In this document: positions 1 through 7,751 of the stretch, piece after piece
How the letters are laid out: each line of letters starts with the position of its first letter
How positions within the stretch are numbered: the first letter of the stretch is position 1
Assembly: GCA_016793805.1 (NCBI GenBank)
Contig: JAEUIZ010000056.1
Span: 186,001-250,000, forward strand
DNA length: 64,000 bases
Reading direction: 5' to 3'
Source of the DNA: Phycisphaerae bacterium
GTDB lineage: Bacteria; Planctomycetota; Phycisphaerae; Phycisphaerales; UBA1924
The notes under the pieces: model-generated
Database searches by the model: none
Told to the model about the DNA's origin: nothing
Seen by the model: only the letters and a program-made list of their open reading frames with translations
Made by a program: the position numbers and the translations under genes

Positions 1-764
1 ATGATGATCTTGCCCTGGACCTTGACGTCGCCGCCGTGCGTGCCATGACCGAGCCGGGCGAGGTGCTCGTGGAGTTGGCCGCGGTTCTGGCCCTCGGACC
101 TGCGGAGGATGCGGACCTCGCCCTTGTTGCCGTCACCGGAGTCGAAGCGGAAGACCTTGGGTTGGGCGGGGGCGGCGCGCCCCGCGTGCTCGAACGGGCG
201 CCCGCAGGCCTCGCAGCAGGCGCCCTTGGCTGGCGCGGCGGGCTTGCCACCGAGGGCGAAACCGCGGACCTCGCCGCCGGGGAGGCCGCGGAGCGTGATC
301 GCCTTGCCGCCGCCGCGGGCGTTGCCGAGGGCGCGGAGTTGGATGGTGCCGTCGTGGCCTCGGGAGGCGCGGAAGGTCATGGTCTTGCCGTCGCCACCGG
401 GCATACCAAAGACGTGGATCTCGTGCTGGCCGCGCGGGGCGGTGGCGCCGTCCGCGCCGTCATCGCCGTCGTCGCAGTCCTCCCCGTCGCAATCCTGGGC
501 GAGTTGCCCCTCGATCTTGCGGACGATGATGCGCTTCTGGCTCGTGGCGTCGTCGCCGCTGACCCAGACCCTGGGCTGGCCGTCGCGGACCTCGACGCGG
601 ACCTGTCGCTCGCCGGACTTGGCCGCGGCCATGGGGCCGACCTTGCGGACGACGACGCGCTTCGGGCCGTCGGCGTCGTCGGTGGAGAAGAACGCCTGCG
701 CGGAGGCGGAGCCCTCGAGGGCGAGGATCGTCGCGGCGCCGATCAACAAACGAGAGGTGCTCAT
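1..764 (-). CDS. Secreted protein of unknown function (partial, runs off left edge)
   Basis: The 5' part of a gene is visible: 254 residues and no stop before the window edge. It opens with a probable Sec signal peptide (basic MSTSR, hydrophobic core, cleavage near SASAQA at residues 19-24). The body has two similar strands (KRVVVRKVG 35-43 and KRIIVRKIEG 77-86), a very acidic patch at 91-103 and a CCEACGRPF motif at 183-191 that could bind a metal. I recognise no family. An AGGAAAGG Shine-Dalgarno precedes the ATG, and the gene lies 29 nt after the anti-sigma gene on the same strand. It is therefore probably the third gene of the sigma/anti-sigma operon, perhaps the extracytoplasmic part of that module (inference). 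Confidence 0.7.
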   Translation of the reverse strand, partial: MSTSRLLIGAATILALEGSASAQAFFSTDDADGPKRVVVRKVGPMAAAKSGERQVRVEVRDGQPRVWVSGDDATSQKRIIVRKIEGQLAQDCDGEDCDDGDDGADGATAPRGQHEIHVFGMPGGDGKTMTFRASRGHDGTIQLRALGNARGGGKAITLRGLPGGEVRGFALGGKPAAPAKGACCEACGRPFEHAGRAAPAQPKVFRFDSGDGNKGEVRILRRSEGQNRGQLHEHLARLGHGTHGGDVKVQGKII

Positions 765-793
765 TCCTGACCTTTCCTGGTGAGACTGTGTGG

Positions 794-1426
794 CTACATC
801 TTGCCGAGGCCCGCGGGCGGGACGAGATCGACGGGGACGGGCACGGGGTTGCCGGCCTCGTCCTTGCCCCCGAACTGGTAGAGGTTGGGGACGACGACGC
901 GCTCCATGATCTGGCGGATGTAGATGACCTCGTACCCGCGCGAGGCGCCGGCAGGCCGGGCCTCGAGCATGATGCGGGTCGGGACCTCGCCGACGACTCG
1001 GCCCTCGGCGCTGCCCTGGGTCAGATACTGGTTGAAGGCGTCGGCGGCCGAGAGCGGCATGATCCCGGCCTGGTTCCCGTGGTTGGTCGGGGTGGTCCCG
1101 GGCCGACCCGCGACGACCGCGAGCCCCACGGCCGCGGCGACGGCCCACCCGCCCCACGCGCCCACCAGCCGGAAGCGGTTCACGAGGCCCGTGGTCATCG
1201 CTTCTTCGACCGGGGCCTCGATGGAGTCGGCGATCGACTCGGCGCGGGCGACGATCGCGGCCATCTCGCCGTGCATCTCCTGGGCCTCGGCCAGGTCGCG
1301 CCAGATCGTGGTGTCACTGACGGCGAGGGTCTTGAGGCGTGCCCAGTCGGCGGGCGAGGCGACCCCGTCCACCACGCGGCTGATGAGCACCTCGATCGTC
1401 GGATCGGGCGTTGTGTGTTCGGTCAT
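794..1426 (-). CDS. Membrane-anchored anti-sigma-factor-like protein
   Basis: A 210-residue protein follows the ECF sigma gene directly: its ATG overlaps the sigma TGA by four bases (ATGA), and GGAGGGGG lies 6 nt upstream, which decides this start over an ATG two codons earlier. The first 85 or so residues are cytoplasmic and helical (EVLISRVVDG, WRDLAEAQEMHGEM), the arrangement of an anti-sigma domain. One membrane segment follows at about 90-106 (WAVAAAVGLAVVAG), then a periplasmic tail ending in a proline/valine-rich segment. I see no HxxxCxxC zinc motif, so this is not a ZAS-type anti-sigma factor. The role is inferred from position and topology. It probably holds the sigma factor at the membrane until an envelope signal releases it. 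Confidence 0.7.
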   Translation of the reverse strand: MTEHTTPDPTIEVLISRVVDGVASPADWARLKTLAVSDTTIWRDLAEAQEMHGEMAAIVARAESIADSIEAPVEEAMTTGLVNRFRLVGAWGGWAVAAAVGLAVVAGRPGTTPTNHGNQAGIMPLSAADAFNQYLTQGSAEGRVVGEVPTRIMLEARPAGASRGYEVIYIRQIMERVVVPNLYQFGGKDEAGNPVPVPVDLVPPAGLGKM

Positions 1427-2037
1427 GACCATCCCCCTCCGGCCTCGGCGCTGGCGAGTTCGCGGAGCATCCGCCGGCCGCGGGCGATCCGCGTCTCGAC
1501 GGTGGTCTCGGCGAGCCCCAGCAGCGTGCCGATCTCTCGGTACGACATCCCCTTGACGCACTTGAGGAGGAGCGGCTCGCGGTAGCCCTCGGGCAGCCGC
1601 GCCGCGAGCGCGGTGAGGCGCTCGCCGGACTCGATCCGCTCCACCTCGTCACTGACCGGCGGCCAGGTCGCGCCAGCCTCACCCTCGGACACGCCCTGGC
1701 CCCGGGACAACCGGAAGGGTCCCCGCTGCCGGCGCGAGGTCTGGCGTCCCGCGGCCCTGGCCGCGTTGATCGCCACCGTTCGCAGCCACGGCCCGAGCAC
1801 CGATGGGTCCCGAACTTTCGTGATGTTCTTCACCAGCGTCATCGCCACGTCCTGCAAGAGGTCCTCGAGATCCGCGTCCTTGGGCTTGTGGGCCAGAAGG
1901 ACGGCAGCGACCCATCGTCGGTTCTCCTGCCACACGGCGCGGAGAGCGTCCGCGTCTCCGCGCAAGGCCGCGGCCGCCGTGTGGGAACGGTCCTGCGTAT
2001 CAGGCCCTTTCAACCGACGCCTCCGCTTGTCGTTCAT
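1423..2037 (-). CDS. ECF-type RNA polymerase sigma factor
   Basis: A 204-residue sigma-70-family factor with only regions 2 and 4. Region 2 (about 45-100) has DLEDLLQDVAMTLVKNI and the promoter-melting segment ending in LRTVAINAAR. A basic linker of about 40 residues follows. Region 4 (about 140-190) has LPEGYREPLLLK and the helix-turn-helix YREIGTLLGLAETTVETRI. The N-terminus is very basic (KRRRRLKG). It heads an operon with a membrane anti-sigma-like gene (4-nt overlap) and a secreted protein, so an envelope-stress or surface-signal regulon is likely. I found no TAnnnT hexamer or good Shine-Dalgarno near the ATG, so the start is less certain than the family. Confidence 0.9.
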   Translation of the reverse strand: MNDKRRRRLKGPDTQDRSHTAAAALRGDADALRAVWQENRRWVAAVLLAHKPKDADLEDLLQDVAMTLVKNITKVRDPSVLGPWLRTVAINAARAAGRQTSRRQRGPFRLSRGQGVSEGEAGATWPPVSDEVERIESGERLTALAARLPEGYREPLLLKCVKGMSYREIGTLLGLAETTVETRIARGRRMLRELASAEAGGGWS

Positions 2038-2099
2038 ACGGATGCGCCAGCGGGCGCTTTCCGTCGGGGTTGCTTGCTTGGGCGGTCGATAACCACGGA

Positions 2100-2981
2100 C
2101 TAGCGCGCCGGGGTGGACCAGACTGCGCCAGGGGCAAGACGGATGACTCGATGCCGTTGCGGCCCCGCGGCCGCCAGAAGCCGACGCATCGGCTCCTTCG
2201 GGTGCTCATCCCCTAGCGCGAACGTGGAATGGTGGATGGGGAGGAGTCGGCGCGCACCGCTTTCCATGAACATCTCCCAAACCTGCTCAGGGGTGGCGTG
2301 GGCATCGGCCCAGGAGTCATACGCGCCGATGCCGAGGGCCGCGAGGTCAAGGCTGCCGAGTCCGCGGAAAGCGTCGGTGTGGGCGGTGTCGCCCCCGAGG
2401 AGCACGGATCGCCCGCCGGCGGAGACGACGTAACTGTTGTATCCGCGTCGGCGGTCGAGGGCTGTGCGCGCGCCCCAGTGGGCGACGCGGAGGGCGTCGA
2501 TGGTGCATCCGGCGAGGGAGATCGAGCGGTCCCAGTCGAGTTCGGTGACGCCCCCGAAGCCACGTGGCACGAGGCGGCCGGTGCGGCGTGCGGTGATGAC
2601 GTGGGTGTCGGGGTTGGCGAGCGCGGCGAGGGTGGGCTTGTCGAGGTGGTCGAAGTGGGCGTGGGTGATGAGGACGAGGTCGGGGCGTGGGAGTTGGTGG
2701 GGGTGCAGAGGCGGGGGCGCGAGCCGGGGGAGGCCGATCGTGCGCGACCCGATGCGGATGCCGATGCGGTCCGAGAAGACCGGATCGACGAGGATGTTGA
2801 GCCCCGCGAGGCGGAGCCAGAGCCCTCCGTGCCCGAGCCAGACCGCGGCGAAGTCGTGTCGGCTGAGGTCCGGGGCGAAGCGAAGGCGCGGCGAGTGGGC
2901 CGAGGGCACCCTGAGCGATTCGAGGATCGCGCGGGGATAGCGCCGAAAGCCCGATCGCGCGGCGGTCATCACCCGCCGCAT
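2100..2981 (-). CDS. MBL-fold metallohydrolase, NAPE-PLD/UlaG-like
   Basis: A 293-residue metallo-beta-lactamase-fold enzyme. The zinc motif THAHFDHLD (HxHxDH) lies near residue 128, GDTAHT follows near 210, and the last ligand is the His pair in PIHHSTF near 259. The block WLGHGGLWLRLAGLNILVD and the closing GARRLLPIHHSTF match the family that includes bacterial homologues of N-acyl-phosphatidylethanolamine phospholipase D. There is no signal peptide, so it acts in the cytoplasm. The substrate cannot be told from the sequence; phospholipid and lactone hydrolysis are both known in the family. Three ATGs are possible (positions 3017, 2981, 2969). I chose the middle one because the conserved part begins soon after, but no start has a good Shine-Dalgarno. 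Confidence 0.8.
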   Translation of the reverse strand: MRRVMTAARSGFRRYPRAILESLRVPSAHSPRLRFAPDLSRHDFAAVWLGHGGLWLRLAGLNILVDPVFSDRIGIRIGSRTIGLPRLAPPPLHPHQLPRPDLVLITHAHFDHLDKPTLAALANPDTHVITARRTGRLVPRGFGGVTELDWDRSISLAGCTIDALRVAHWGARTALDRRRGYNSYVVSAGGRSVLLGGDTAHTDAFRGLGSLDLAALGIGAYDSWADAHATPEQVWEMFMESGARRLLPIHHSTFALGDEHPKEPMRRLLAAAGPQRHRVIRLAPGAVWSTPAR

Positions 2982-3257
2982 GGCCCCTCGCCTGTCAGGT
3001 TGGCGGCTCGACGCCATCGTGTACCCCAATGCCCGGCCCAGCACGGGCCGAGACGTGTCCCCGGGAAGACTATGGAACAATCGGCGGGCCAGACGCGCGA
3101 GATTGGTCGAGCGAACAAAGTACGAAAGGCACCGACGTGAGGCCGTGGGGATGGAACTCGGGCGAATCGCGGCGGGGACGCGGCGGAGGGGAGGGGGGGC
3201 GGGGGCAACATCGAAATCTCGGCCCGAAGCAGGCGTCGTTCCGATGGATATGGGTTG

Positions 3258-4157
3258 ATGCGAGGTACATGGGCCATCGTGGTGGCGGCGTCTGCGGGCG
3301 CGGTGTCGTGCGCGCCCGTGGAGCGCGTGATGGAGGTCCGTCCGCCGTGGGACGCGCAGGAGCCGCAGACGCACGAGCCGGTGGCGTTGGCGCCGCCGGC
3401 CGAGGCACGCCCGTGGGAGCGGATCGGGTCGTCGGTGCGGGGGAAGGCGATCCAGGCGATGACGGTGGGGACGGGGACGAAGCGGATCTACGTGATCGGG
3501 TGCATCCACGGGGACGAGCCGGAGTGCCGGGAGGCGGCGTCGCTGCTGCCCGAGGCGCTGTCGAGCCAGCGGTGGCTGGTGGGCGCGACGGTTCGGATCG
3601 TTCGGGACATGAACCCCGACGGCTCGGCGGCGGGCACGCGGACTAACACGCGGGGCGTGGACCTGGACCGGAACTGGCCCGCGCGCGACTTCACGGCCCG
3701 GGACAAGCACGGGCGTCGCGCGTCGAGCGAACTCGAGACCGCGACGGTGCACAAGGACATGCTGGCGTTCAAGCCGGACGTGGTCGTCGTGCTGGGCTCG
3801 TCGGTCGTCGGTCCGGTGGTGCGGTTCCAGGGTCCGGTGCGGCGGTGGGCGCTGGAGTTTGCGAGCGCGGCGAGGCGAGCGGACCCGAAGTGGCGGTTCC
3901 AGGTCGATCCGAGCGAGCCGCTGCCGGGCTCGATCGAGTCGCTGGTGGGCCGGGACATGGGCAAGCCGGTGCTGGCGATCGAACTGTCGCGGGGGAGCCG
4001 GGACGCGGTGACGAACGCGAAGGCGCTGATGGAGGGCCTCCGCGGGCTGACCGAGACGGCGAGCTCGGCGCCCGCGAAGGCGCCGCCGAGCGCCGCGAAG
4101 CCCGGAGCGGCCAAGCCGCCCGCGGCGCGGCCCCCCACGAGCCCGAACCAGCGATGA
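3258..4157 (+). CDS. M14-family carboxypeptidase-like lipoprotein lacking one zinc ligand
   Basis: A 299-residue protein with a short signal sequence and a possible lipobox (AVSC, Cys18). The M14 (MpaA-like) fold is supported by CIHGDEPE (His84 and Glu87, the first two zinc ligands), NTRGVDLDRNWP (substrate-binding Arg, compare NxRGVDLNRNFP) and LAIELSRG (position of the catalytic Glu). The third zinc ligand, normally a His in a SLHxP-type strand, is missing: the matching strand reads VVVLGSSVVGP. The protein may bind peptide without cleaving it, or use another ligand. The C-terminus is a Pro/Ala/Lys-rich tail of about 40 residues. The start is ATG 3258, one codon after an in-frame TTG. A G-rich leader (3188-3205) lies upstream. 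The next gene overlaps by ATGA. Confidence 0.65.
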   Translation: MRGTWAIVVAASAGAVSCAPVERVMEVRPPWDAQEPQTHEPVALAPPAEARPWERIGSSVRGKAIQAMTVGTGTKRIYVIGCIHGDEPECREAASLLPEALSSQRWLVGATVRIVRDMNPDGSAAGTRTNTRGVDLDRNWPARDFTARDKHGRRASSELETATVHKDMLAFKPDVVVVLGSSVVGPVVRFQGPVRRWALEFASAARRADPKWRFQVDPSEPLPGSIESLVGRDMGKPVLAIELSRGSRDAVTNAKALMEGLRGLTETASSAPAKAPPSAAKPGAAKPPAARPPTSPNQR

Positions 4158-4669
4158 GCGAGCGCGAAGCCCAATGCCGCTCGCGGGCGCCGATCGCGTA
4201 CCTCGATCCGGGGTGGCTGTACCTGCTGGCGGGGCTGGCGCTGCTGGGCGCGACGGTGCTGATCCCCGCGCTGGAGGAGTTGGCGCAGGTGCGACATGAG
4301 CGTGACCGGGCGCTGGCGCTGGAGCGGCATCGGCTGGCGCGGCTGGAGCGATACGAGGGGTACGCCGAGGCCGTGCGGCGCGAGGATCCTTCGCTGGTGA
4401 TCGCGTTGGCGGCGGCGCAACTGAACCAGATCCCGGACAACCGGACGCTGGTGATCGAGCCGCTGGACCAGGCGCGTGGCGCGACGGTCTTTGCCGGGCT
4501 CGAGCCCCCGCCGCTGGTGCTGCCGGATCGTCCGCGCGTGGACTCGATCCTGCAGCGTTGGACGACGTCGGACTCGGCCCGGCCGTGGCTCATCGCGGCG
4601 GGAGCGGTCTGTCTGTTGGTGGGGCTGCTGCCCCCGAGCCGGGGGTGGAGCGCGGACCCGCAGCGCTAG
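4154..4669 (+). CDS. Small membrane protein of unknown function, two TM segments around a coiled coil
   Basis: A 171-residue protein translated from an ATG that overlaps the TGA of the carboxypeptidase-like gene, so the two are probably translationally coupled. The first membrane helix is at about 18-38 (LYLLAGLALLGATVLI), followed by a charged heptad-like stretch (QVRHERDRALALERHRLARLE) and a soluble part. A second helix lies at about 145-163 (IAAGAVCLLVGLLPP). I recognise no family. Its stop codon shares the palindrome CTAG (4666-4669) with the stop of the convergent glycosyltransferase gene. Confidence 0.6.
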   Translation: MSEREAQCRSRAPIAYLDPGWLYLLAGLALLGATVLIPALEELAQVRHERDRALALERHRLARLERYEGYAEAVRREDPSLVIALAAAQLNQIPDNRTLVIEPLDQARGATVFAGLEPPPLVLPDRPRVDSILQRWTTSDSARPWLIAAGAVCLLVGLLPPSRGWSADPQR

Positions 4670-5916
4670 GGGTCGCGGGGTTCGTCGGCGCTCGCGCGAG
4701 GGGGGATGGCACGGAGCACCAGCAGCGAGAGCGCGAACAGGAGCGCCGCGCATGCCACGCCAACCACGAGCGAGCCGACGATCCAATCGACGAGGATGTC
4801 CGGGAGGGCCTGGGCGAGTCCCTCGCGGGAGAAGTCCAGGTCGCGCACGGGGTACCAGCGGCCGTGGAGGATCATGTGTCCGACGGTGACGCCCGCGGCG
4901 ATCAGGCCGGCGCTGAGCGGAGGGTTCGAGATCTGGGATCCGGCGACGACGGCCAATGGATGTAACTTCCAACGGCTGGCGACGTAGAGGCAGGTGGCGG
5001 TCTGGAAGGGGTAGATCGGGAGGTTGGCGATGAAGGCGCCGACGCCGATGGCGACGGCATAGGCGCCGCGTGCGGCGGGCTCGGCGCGGAGTTCGTTCCA
5101 CGCGGCGACGGGGCTGATCCAGCGCACGAGCCGCCGCCACGCGGGCATCGCGGATCGTGCGTCGGGCCAGCGCGGGTGCGGGATCGGGAGGAGGCGACGC
5201 GCGAGCAGGCGGAGGTGCACGCGCGTGCCACGGATGCCGTCCACGACCGGGCGATAGTGGCTGATTCGCTGGTCCTCCGGGAGGTATCGGCAGGGCACTG
5301 GGACCTGCACGATGGGGCACCCCGCCCAGGCCGCCCGGGTGATGATCTCGGCCTCGTACCCGAATCGCCCGGCGCGGCAGGGCACGGCCGCGACGAGCCC
5401 GAGCGGATAGACGCGCAGCCCGCACTGGCTGTCGATGATGCGCGCGCCGGACTCGATGCGGATGGCGAGATTGGAGAACCGCCGGCCCACGAGGCTCTTG
5501 GCCGGGTACCCGGGCGTGCGGTCGTCACGCGCCCCGAGCACCAGGGCGTGCGGCTGCGCGCGGGCCGAATCGAGCAGCGGGACGAGCCACTCCGGCTCGA
5601 CCTGCCCATCGGTGTCGAGGGTGGCGGCGTGGGAGTGCCCGAGCGAGCGGGCGAAGTCAAAGCCGGTGCGCAGCGCCGCGCCCTTGCCGCGGTTGATCTC
5701 GTGCGTCGCGACGTGGCGATCCGGGCCGGCGGCGCGCCAGGCGTCGAGGATCGCGGCGGTGCCGTCGGTGGCGCCGTCGTTGACGGCGAGGATCGGGAGG
5801 CCCAGGGCCGCGGCGCGATCGAGCACGTCGCGGAGCGTGCGCGCGTTGTTGTAGGTTGGCGCGACGATGCACGCGCGGAAGGCCAACGGCGGAGTCGCGT
5901 CCGTTCGCACGCTCAT
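4666..5916 (-). CDS. Glycosyltransferase family 2 fused to a DUF2062 membrane domain
   Basis: A 416-residue two-domain protein. Residues 10-235 form a GT-A fold of the polyprenyl-phosphate-sugar synthase type: IVAPTYNNARTLRDVL, LAVNDGATDGT, NRGKGAALRTGFDFA and the DTDGQ metal-binding motif (in place of DADGQ). Residues 265-400 form a DUF2062 domain (NLPIYPFQTATC, SQISNPPLSAG) with three or four membrane helices. It probably loads a sugar onto a lipid carrier at the inner face of the cytoplasmic membrane (inference from the fold). The ATG at 5916 overlaps the methyltransferase TGA (ATGA), which decides this start over one ten codons earlier, and the two genes form one operon. Confidence 0.85.
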   Translation of the reverse strand: MSVRTDATPPLAFRACIVAPTYNNARTLRDVLDRAAALGLPILAVNDGATDGTAAILDAWRAAGPDRHVATHEINRGKGAALRTGFDFARSLGHSHAATLDTDGQVEPEWLVPLLDSARAQPHALVLGARDDRTPGYPAKSLVGRRFSNLAIRIESGARIIDSQCGLRVYPLGLVAAVPCRAGRFGYEAEIITRAAWAGCPIVQVPVPCRYLPEDQRISHYRPVVDGIRGTRVHLRLLARRLLPIPHPRWPDARSAMPAWRRLVRWISPVAAWNELRAEPAARGAYAVAIGVGAFIANLPIYPFQTATCLYVASRWKLHPLAVVAGSQISNPPLSAGLIAAGVTVGHMILHGRWYPVRDLDFSREGLAQALPDILVDWIVGSLVVGVACAALLFALSLLVLRAIPPRASADEPRDP

Positions 5917-6650
5917 GGCCCCGTGGCGGCGGAAGTGCTCCCCCATGCTCCGGGCCGCTCCCCGGCGAGGGTGAACCGCTGGAAGAAGTACTGCTCGCGG
6001 TACTCGGCGTAGTCGATGCCGGCGCGGCGGGCGAGGTCTCGGACCTCGGGCTCGACGAACCCGGCGCGGAGGCTGGCGCGGGCGTCGTGCCGGAGGGCCC
6101 GCGGGCACGGGAGCGTGACGAGGTATGCCGGGACATAGCCCCGCCAGGTACGGAGGAGGTCGTTCCAGACGAACCCCGCGCGGGTGAGACGGTCCATGGT
6201 TCGCAGCAGTCGCACGACGCCGTCCTCATCGAAGTGGTGGAGGAACATCCCGGCATGGGCGTAGTCGAAGGAGCGTGGCGCGAAGCGTTCTTCGAGCGAG
6301 AGGGCGTCGAGGCACTCGACGGTGATCCAGGGCTCGCGCGCGACGTGGGCCCGTGCGGACTCGAGGACGCGCTCGTTGGCGTCGATGGCGGTGACGCGGA
6401 GTTCGATGCCGCGCTTCCGAGCCCAGGCGACGGCGGCGAGCGGGATGTCGGCGAGGCCCGTGCCCATGTCGAGGAGGGTGATCGGGCGATCGGTGGGCCA
6501 GCGGGCGGACCAGCGCGCCAGGTGCCGCACAAGCCCCGAGATCCCGCCCATGGTGCGGTTGACGACCCGCATCCCGAACATGGCCTGGCGCAGTTGCCGA
6601 GGGGTGGCGCGCGGGTCGTCGATGAACTCGGGATCGACGCGGCGTTGCAT
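5913..6650 (-). CDS. Class I SAM-dependent methyltransferase
   Basis: A 245-residue methyltransferase. Motif I is LLDMGTGLADIP near residue 61, the acidic ribose-binding loop is AIDANERVL near 90, and the third strand reads SFDYAHAGMFLHHF. The N-terminal signature RRVDPEFIDDP..LRQAMFGMRVVNRTMGG recurs in a family of methyltransferases found beside glycosyltransferases, oxidoreductases or polyketide genes. The substrate is unknown. The start at 6650 is preferred because a TACCTT hexamer lies 7 nt upstream with no Shine-Dalgarno, as in other genes here. An upstream ATG at 6695 would add 15 hydrophobic residues. It is followed by the GT2-DUF2062 gene with a 4-nt overlap, so a lipid or polyprenyl intermediate is a fair guess. 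Confidence 0.8.
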   Translation of the reverse strand: MQRRVDPEFIDDPRATPRQLRQAMFGMRVVNRTMGGISGLVRHLARWSARWPTDRPITLLDMGTGLADIPLAAVAWARKRGIELRVTAIDANERVLESARAHVAREPWITVECLDALSLEERFAPRSFDYAHAGMFLHHFDEDGVVRLLRTMDRLTRAGFVWNDLLRTWRGYVPAYLVTLPCPRALRHDARASLRAGFVEPEVRDLARRAGIDYAEYREQYFFQRFTLAGERPGAWGSTSAATGP

Positions 6651-6657
6651 GGGGGAG

Positions 6658-6663
6658 AAGGTA
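6658..6663 (-). promoter_or_regulatory. Probable -10 element of a leaderless promoter
   Basis: TACCTT ends 7 nt before the ATG at 6650, with only a C-rich spacer (CTCCCCC) and no Shine-Dalgarno. A -10 at this distance would start the mRNA at the start codon. Confidence 0.5.
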
Positions 6664-6754
6664 GCAAGGACCAGCACGAAAGGCGCGGGGCGCAACGGCC
6701 GGACCGGCGAGGCGGGGGAGACGCCCGCAGCAAGCGGCGGGATGGGAACCGAGG

Positions 6755-6760
6755 TACGCT
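6755..6760 (+). promoter_or_regulatory. Probable -10 element of a leaderless promoter (pyrD)
   Basis: TACGCT ends 6 nt before the GTG start of pyrD at 6767. No Shine-Dalgarno and no clear -35 are visible. Confidence 0.5.
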
Positions 6761-6766
6761 TGCCCG

Positions 6767-7726
6767 GTGCAGAGCGGCACGCTGACGACGGACCTGGCGG
6801 GGGTGGAGTTGCGGAACCCGATGGTGCTCGCGGCGGGCACCTGCGGGTACCTCGATGAACTGGCCGACGCGGCGGACCTCTCGGGCGTGGGCGCGGTGGT
6901 CACGAAGTCGATCACGCCGCTGCCGCGCGAGGGCAACCCGACCTGGCGGATCCTCGACTCGCGCTGCGGGATGCTCAACGCGATCGGGCTGGCCAACGTC
7001 GGGCTGGATCATTTCATCGAGCACGTCGGCCCTCGAATCGCGGGGTTCACCCAGCGCACGGGCACGCGCGTCGTCGGCTCGGTCGCCGGGTTCTCCGTCG
7101 AGGACTACGTGCTCGTCGCGGGGGGCCTGGCCGGCGTCGAGGGGATCGCGGCGGTGGAGATGAACGTGAGTTGCCCCAATGTCCGCGGGGGGGTCGAGTT
7201 CGGGCTCGACCCGGGCGCGCTCCGCGAGGTGGTCTCGGCGGTGGCGCCGGGGCTCGGCGGGAAGCCCCTCATCGTGAAACTCGGCCCCGTGGTCGCGGGC
7301 CCCGCGGGCGGGACGATCGCGGACCTGGCGCGGGCGGCGATCCAATCTGGAGCGCGGGCGCTGTGCGTGGCGAACACGGTCCCGGCCATGGCCATCGACG
7401 TGCGCACGCGCCGGCCTCGCCTGGCGAACACCACGGGCGGGCTCTCGGGTCCGGGCATCCATCCGATCGCGGTGCGGCTGGTGTACGAGGTCCATCGCCG
7501 CGTGGCCCGCGAGGCCGGCGTGCCCCTCGTCGGGCTCGGGGGCGTGATGACCTGGGAGGACGCGGCGGAGATGATCCTCGCCGGGGCGTCGGCCGTGGGC
7601 ATGGGCACGGCTCTCTTCGCCGACCCCCGCGCGCCGCTCCGCGCGGCACGGGGGCTGGCGCGATGGGTCGAGAGCCAGGGTAGATCGAGCGTCGGCGAAC
7701 TGGTCGGGGCGGTCGAGGTAGAGTAG
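6767..7726 (+). CDS. pyrD: Dihydroorotate dehydrogenase, class 1B catalytic subunit type
   Basis: A 319-residue FMN enzyme that oxidises dihydroorotate to orotate in pyrimidine synthesis. Visible features are the N-terminal NPMVLAAGTCGY, the active-site loop NVSCPNVRGG near residue 130 with the catalytic Cys, the GPGIHPIAVR segment and the phosphate-binding GLGGVMTWEDA and GASAVGMGTALF near the C-terminus. The Cys base and soluble N-terminus place it in class 1, and the overall pattern is 1B. Class 1B enzymes normally pair with PyrK, an FAD/2Fe-2S subunit, which is not in this window. The start is a GTG with a TACGCT hexamer 6 nt upstream and no Shine-Dalgarno. Confidence 0.92.
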   Translation: MQSGTLTTDLAGVELRNPMVLAAGTCGYLDELADAADLSGVGAVVTKSITPLPREGNPTWRILDSRCGMLNAIGLANVGLDHFIEHVGPRIAGFTQRTGTRVVGSVAGFSVEDYVLVAGGLAGVEGIAAVEMNVSCPNVRGGVEFGLDPGALREVVSAVAPGLGGKPLIVKLGPVVAGPAGGTIADLARAAIQSGARALCVANTVPAMAIDVRTRRPRLANTTGGLSGPGIHPIAVRLVYEVHRRVAREAGVPLVGLGGVMTWEDAAEMILAGASAVGMGTALFADPRAPLRAARGLARWVESQGRSSVGELVGAVEVE

Positions 7727-7751
7727 AGCAACCCGCCATGAGGAGGTCCGC

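Noticed and set aside
36-770. Plus-strand frames over the first 770 bases
   Set aside because: The minus strand has a start with Shine-Dalgarno and a signal peptide. The plus frames are Ala/Gly/Asp-rich shadows.
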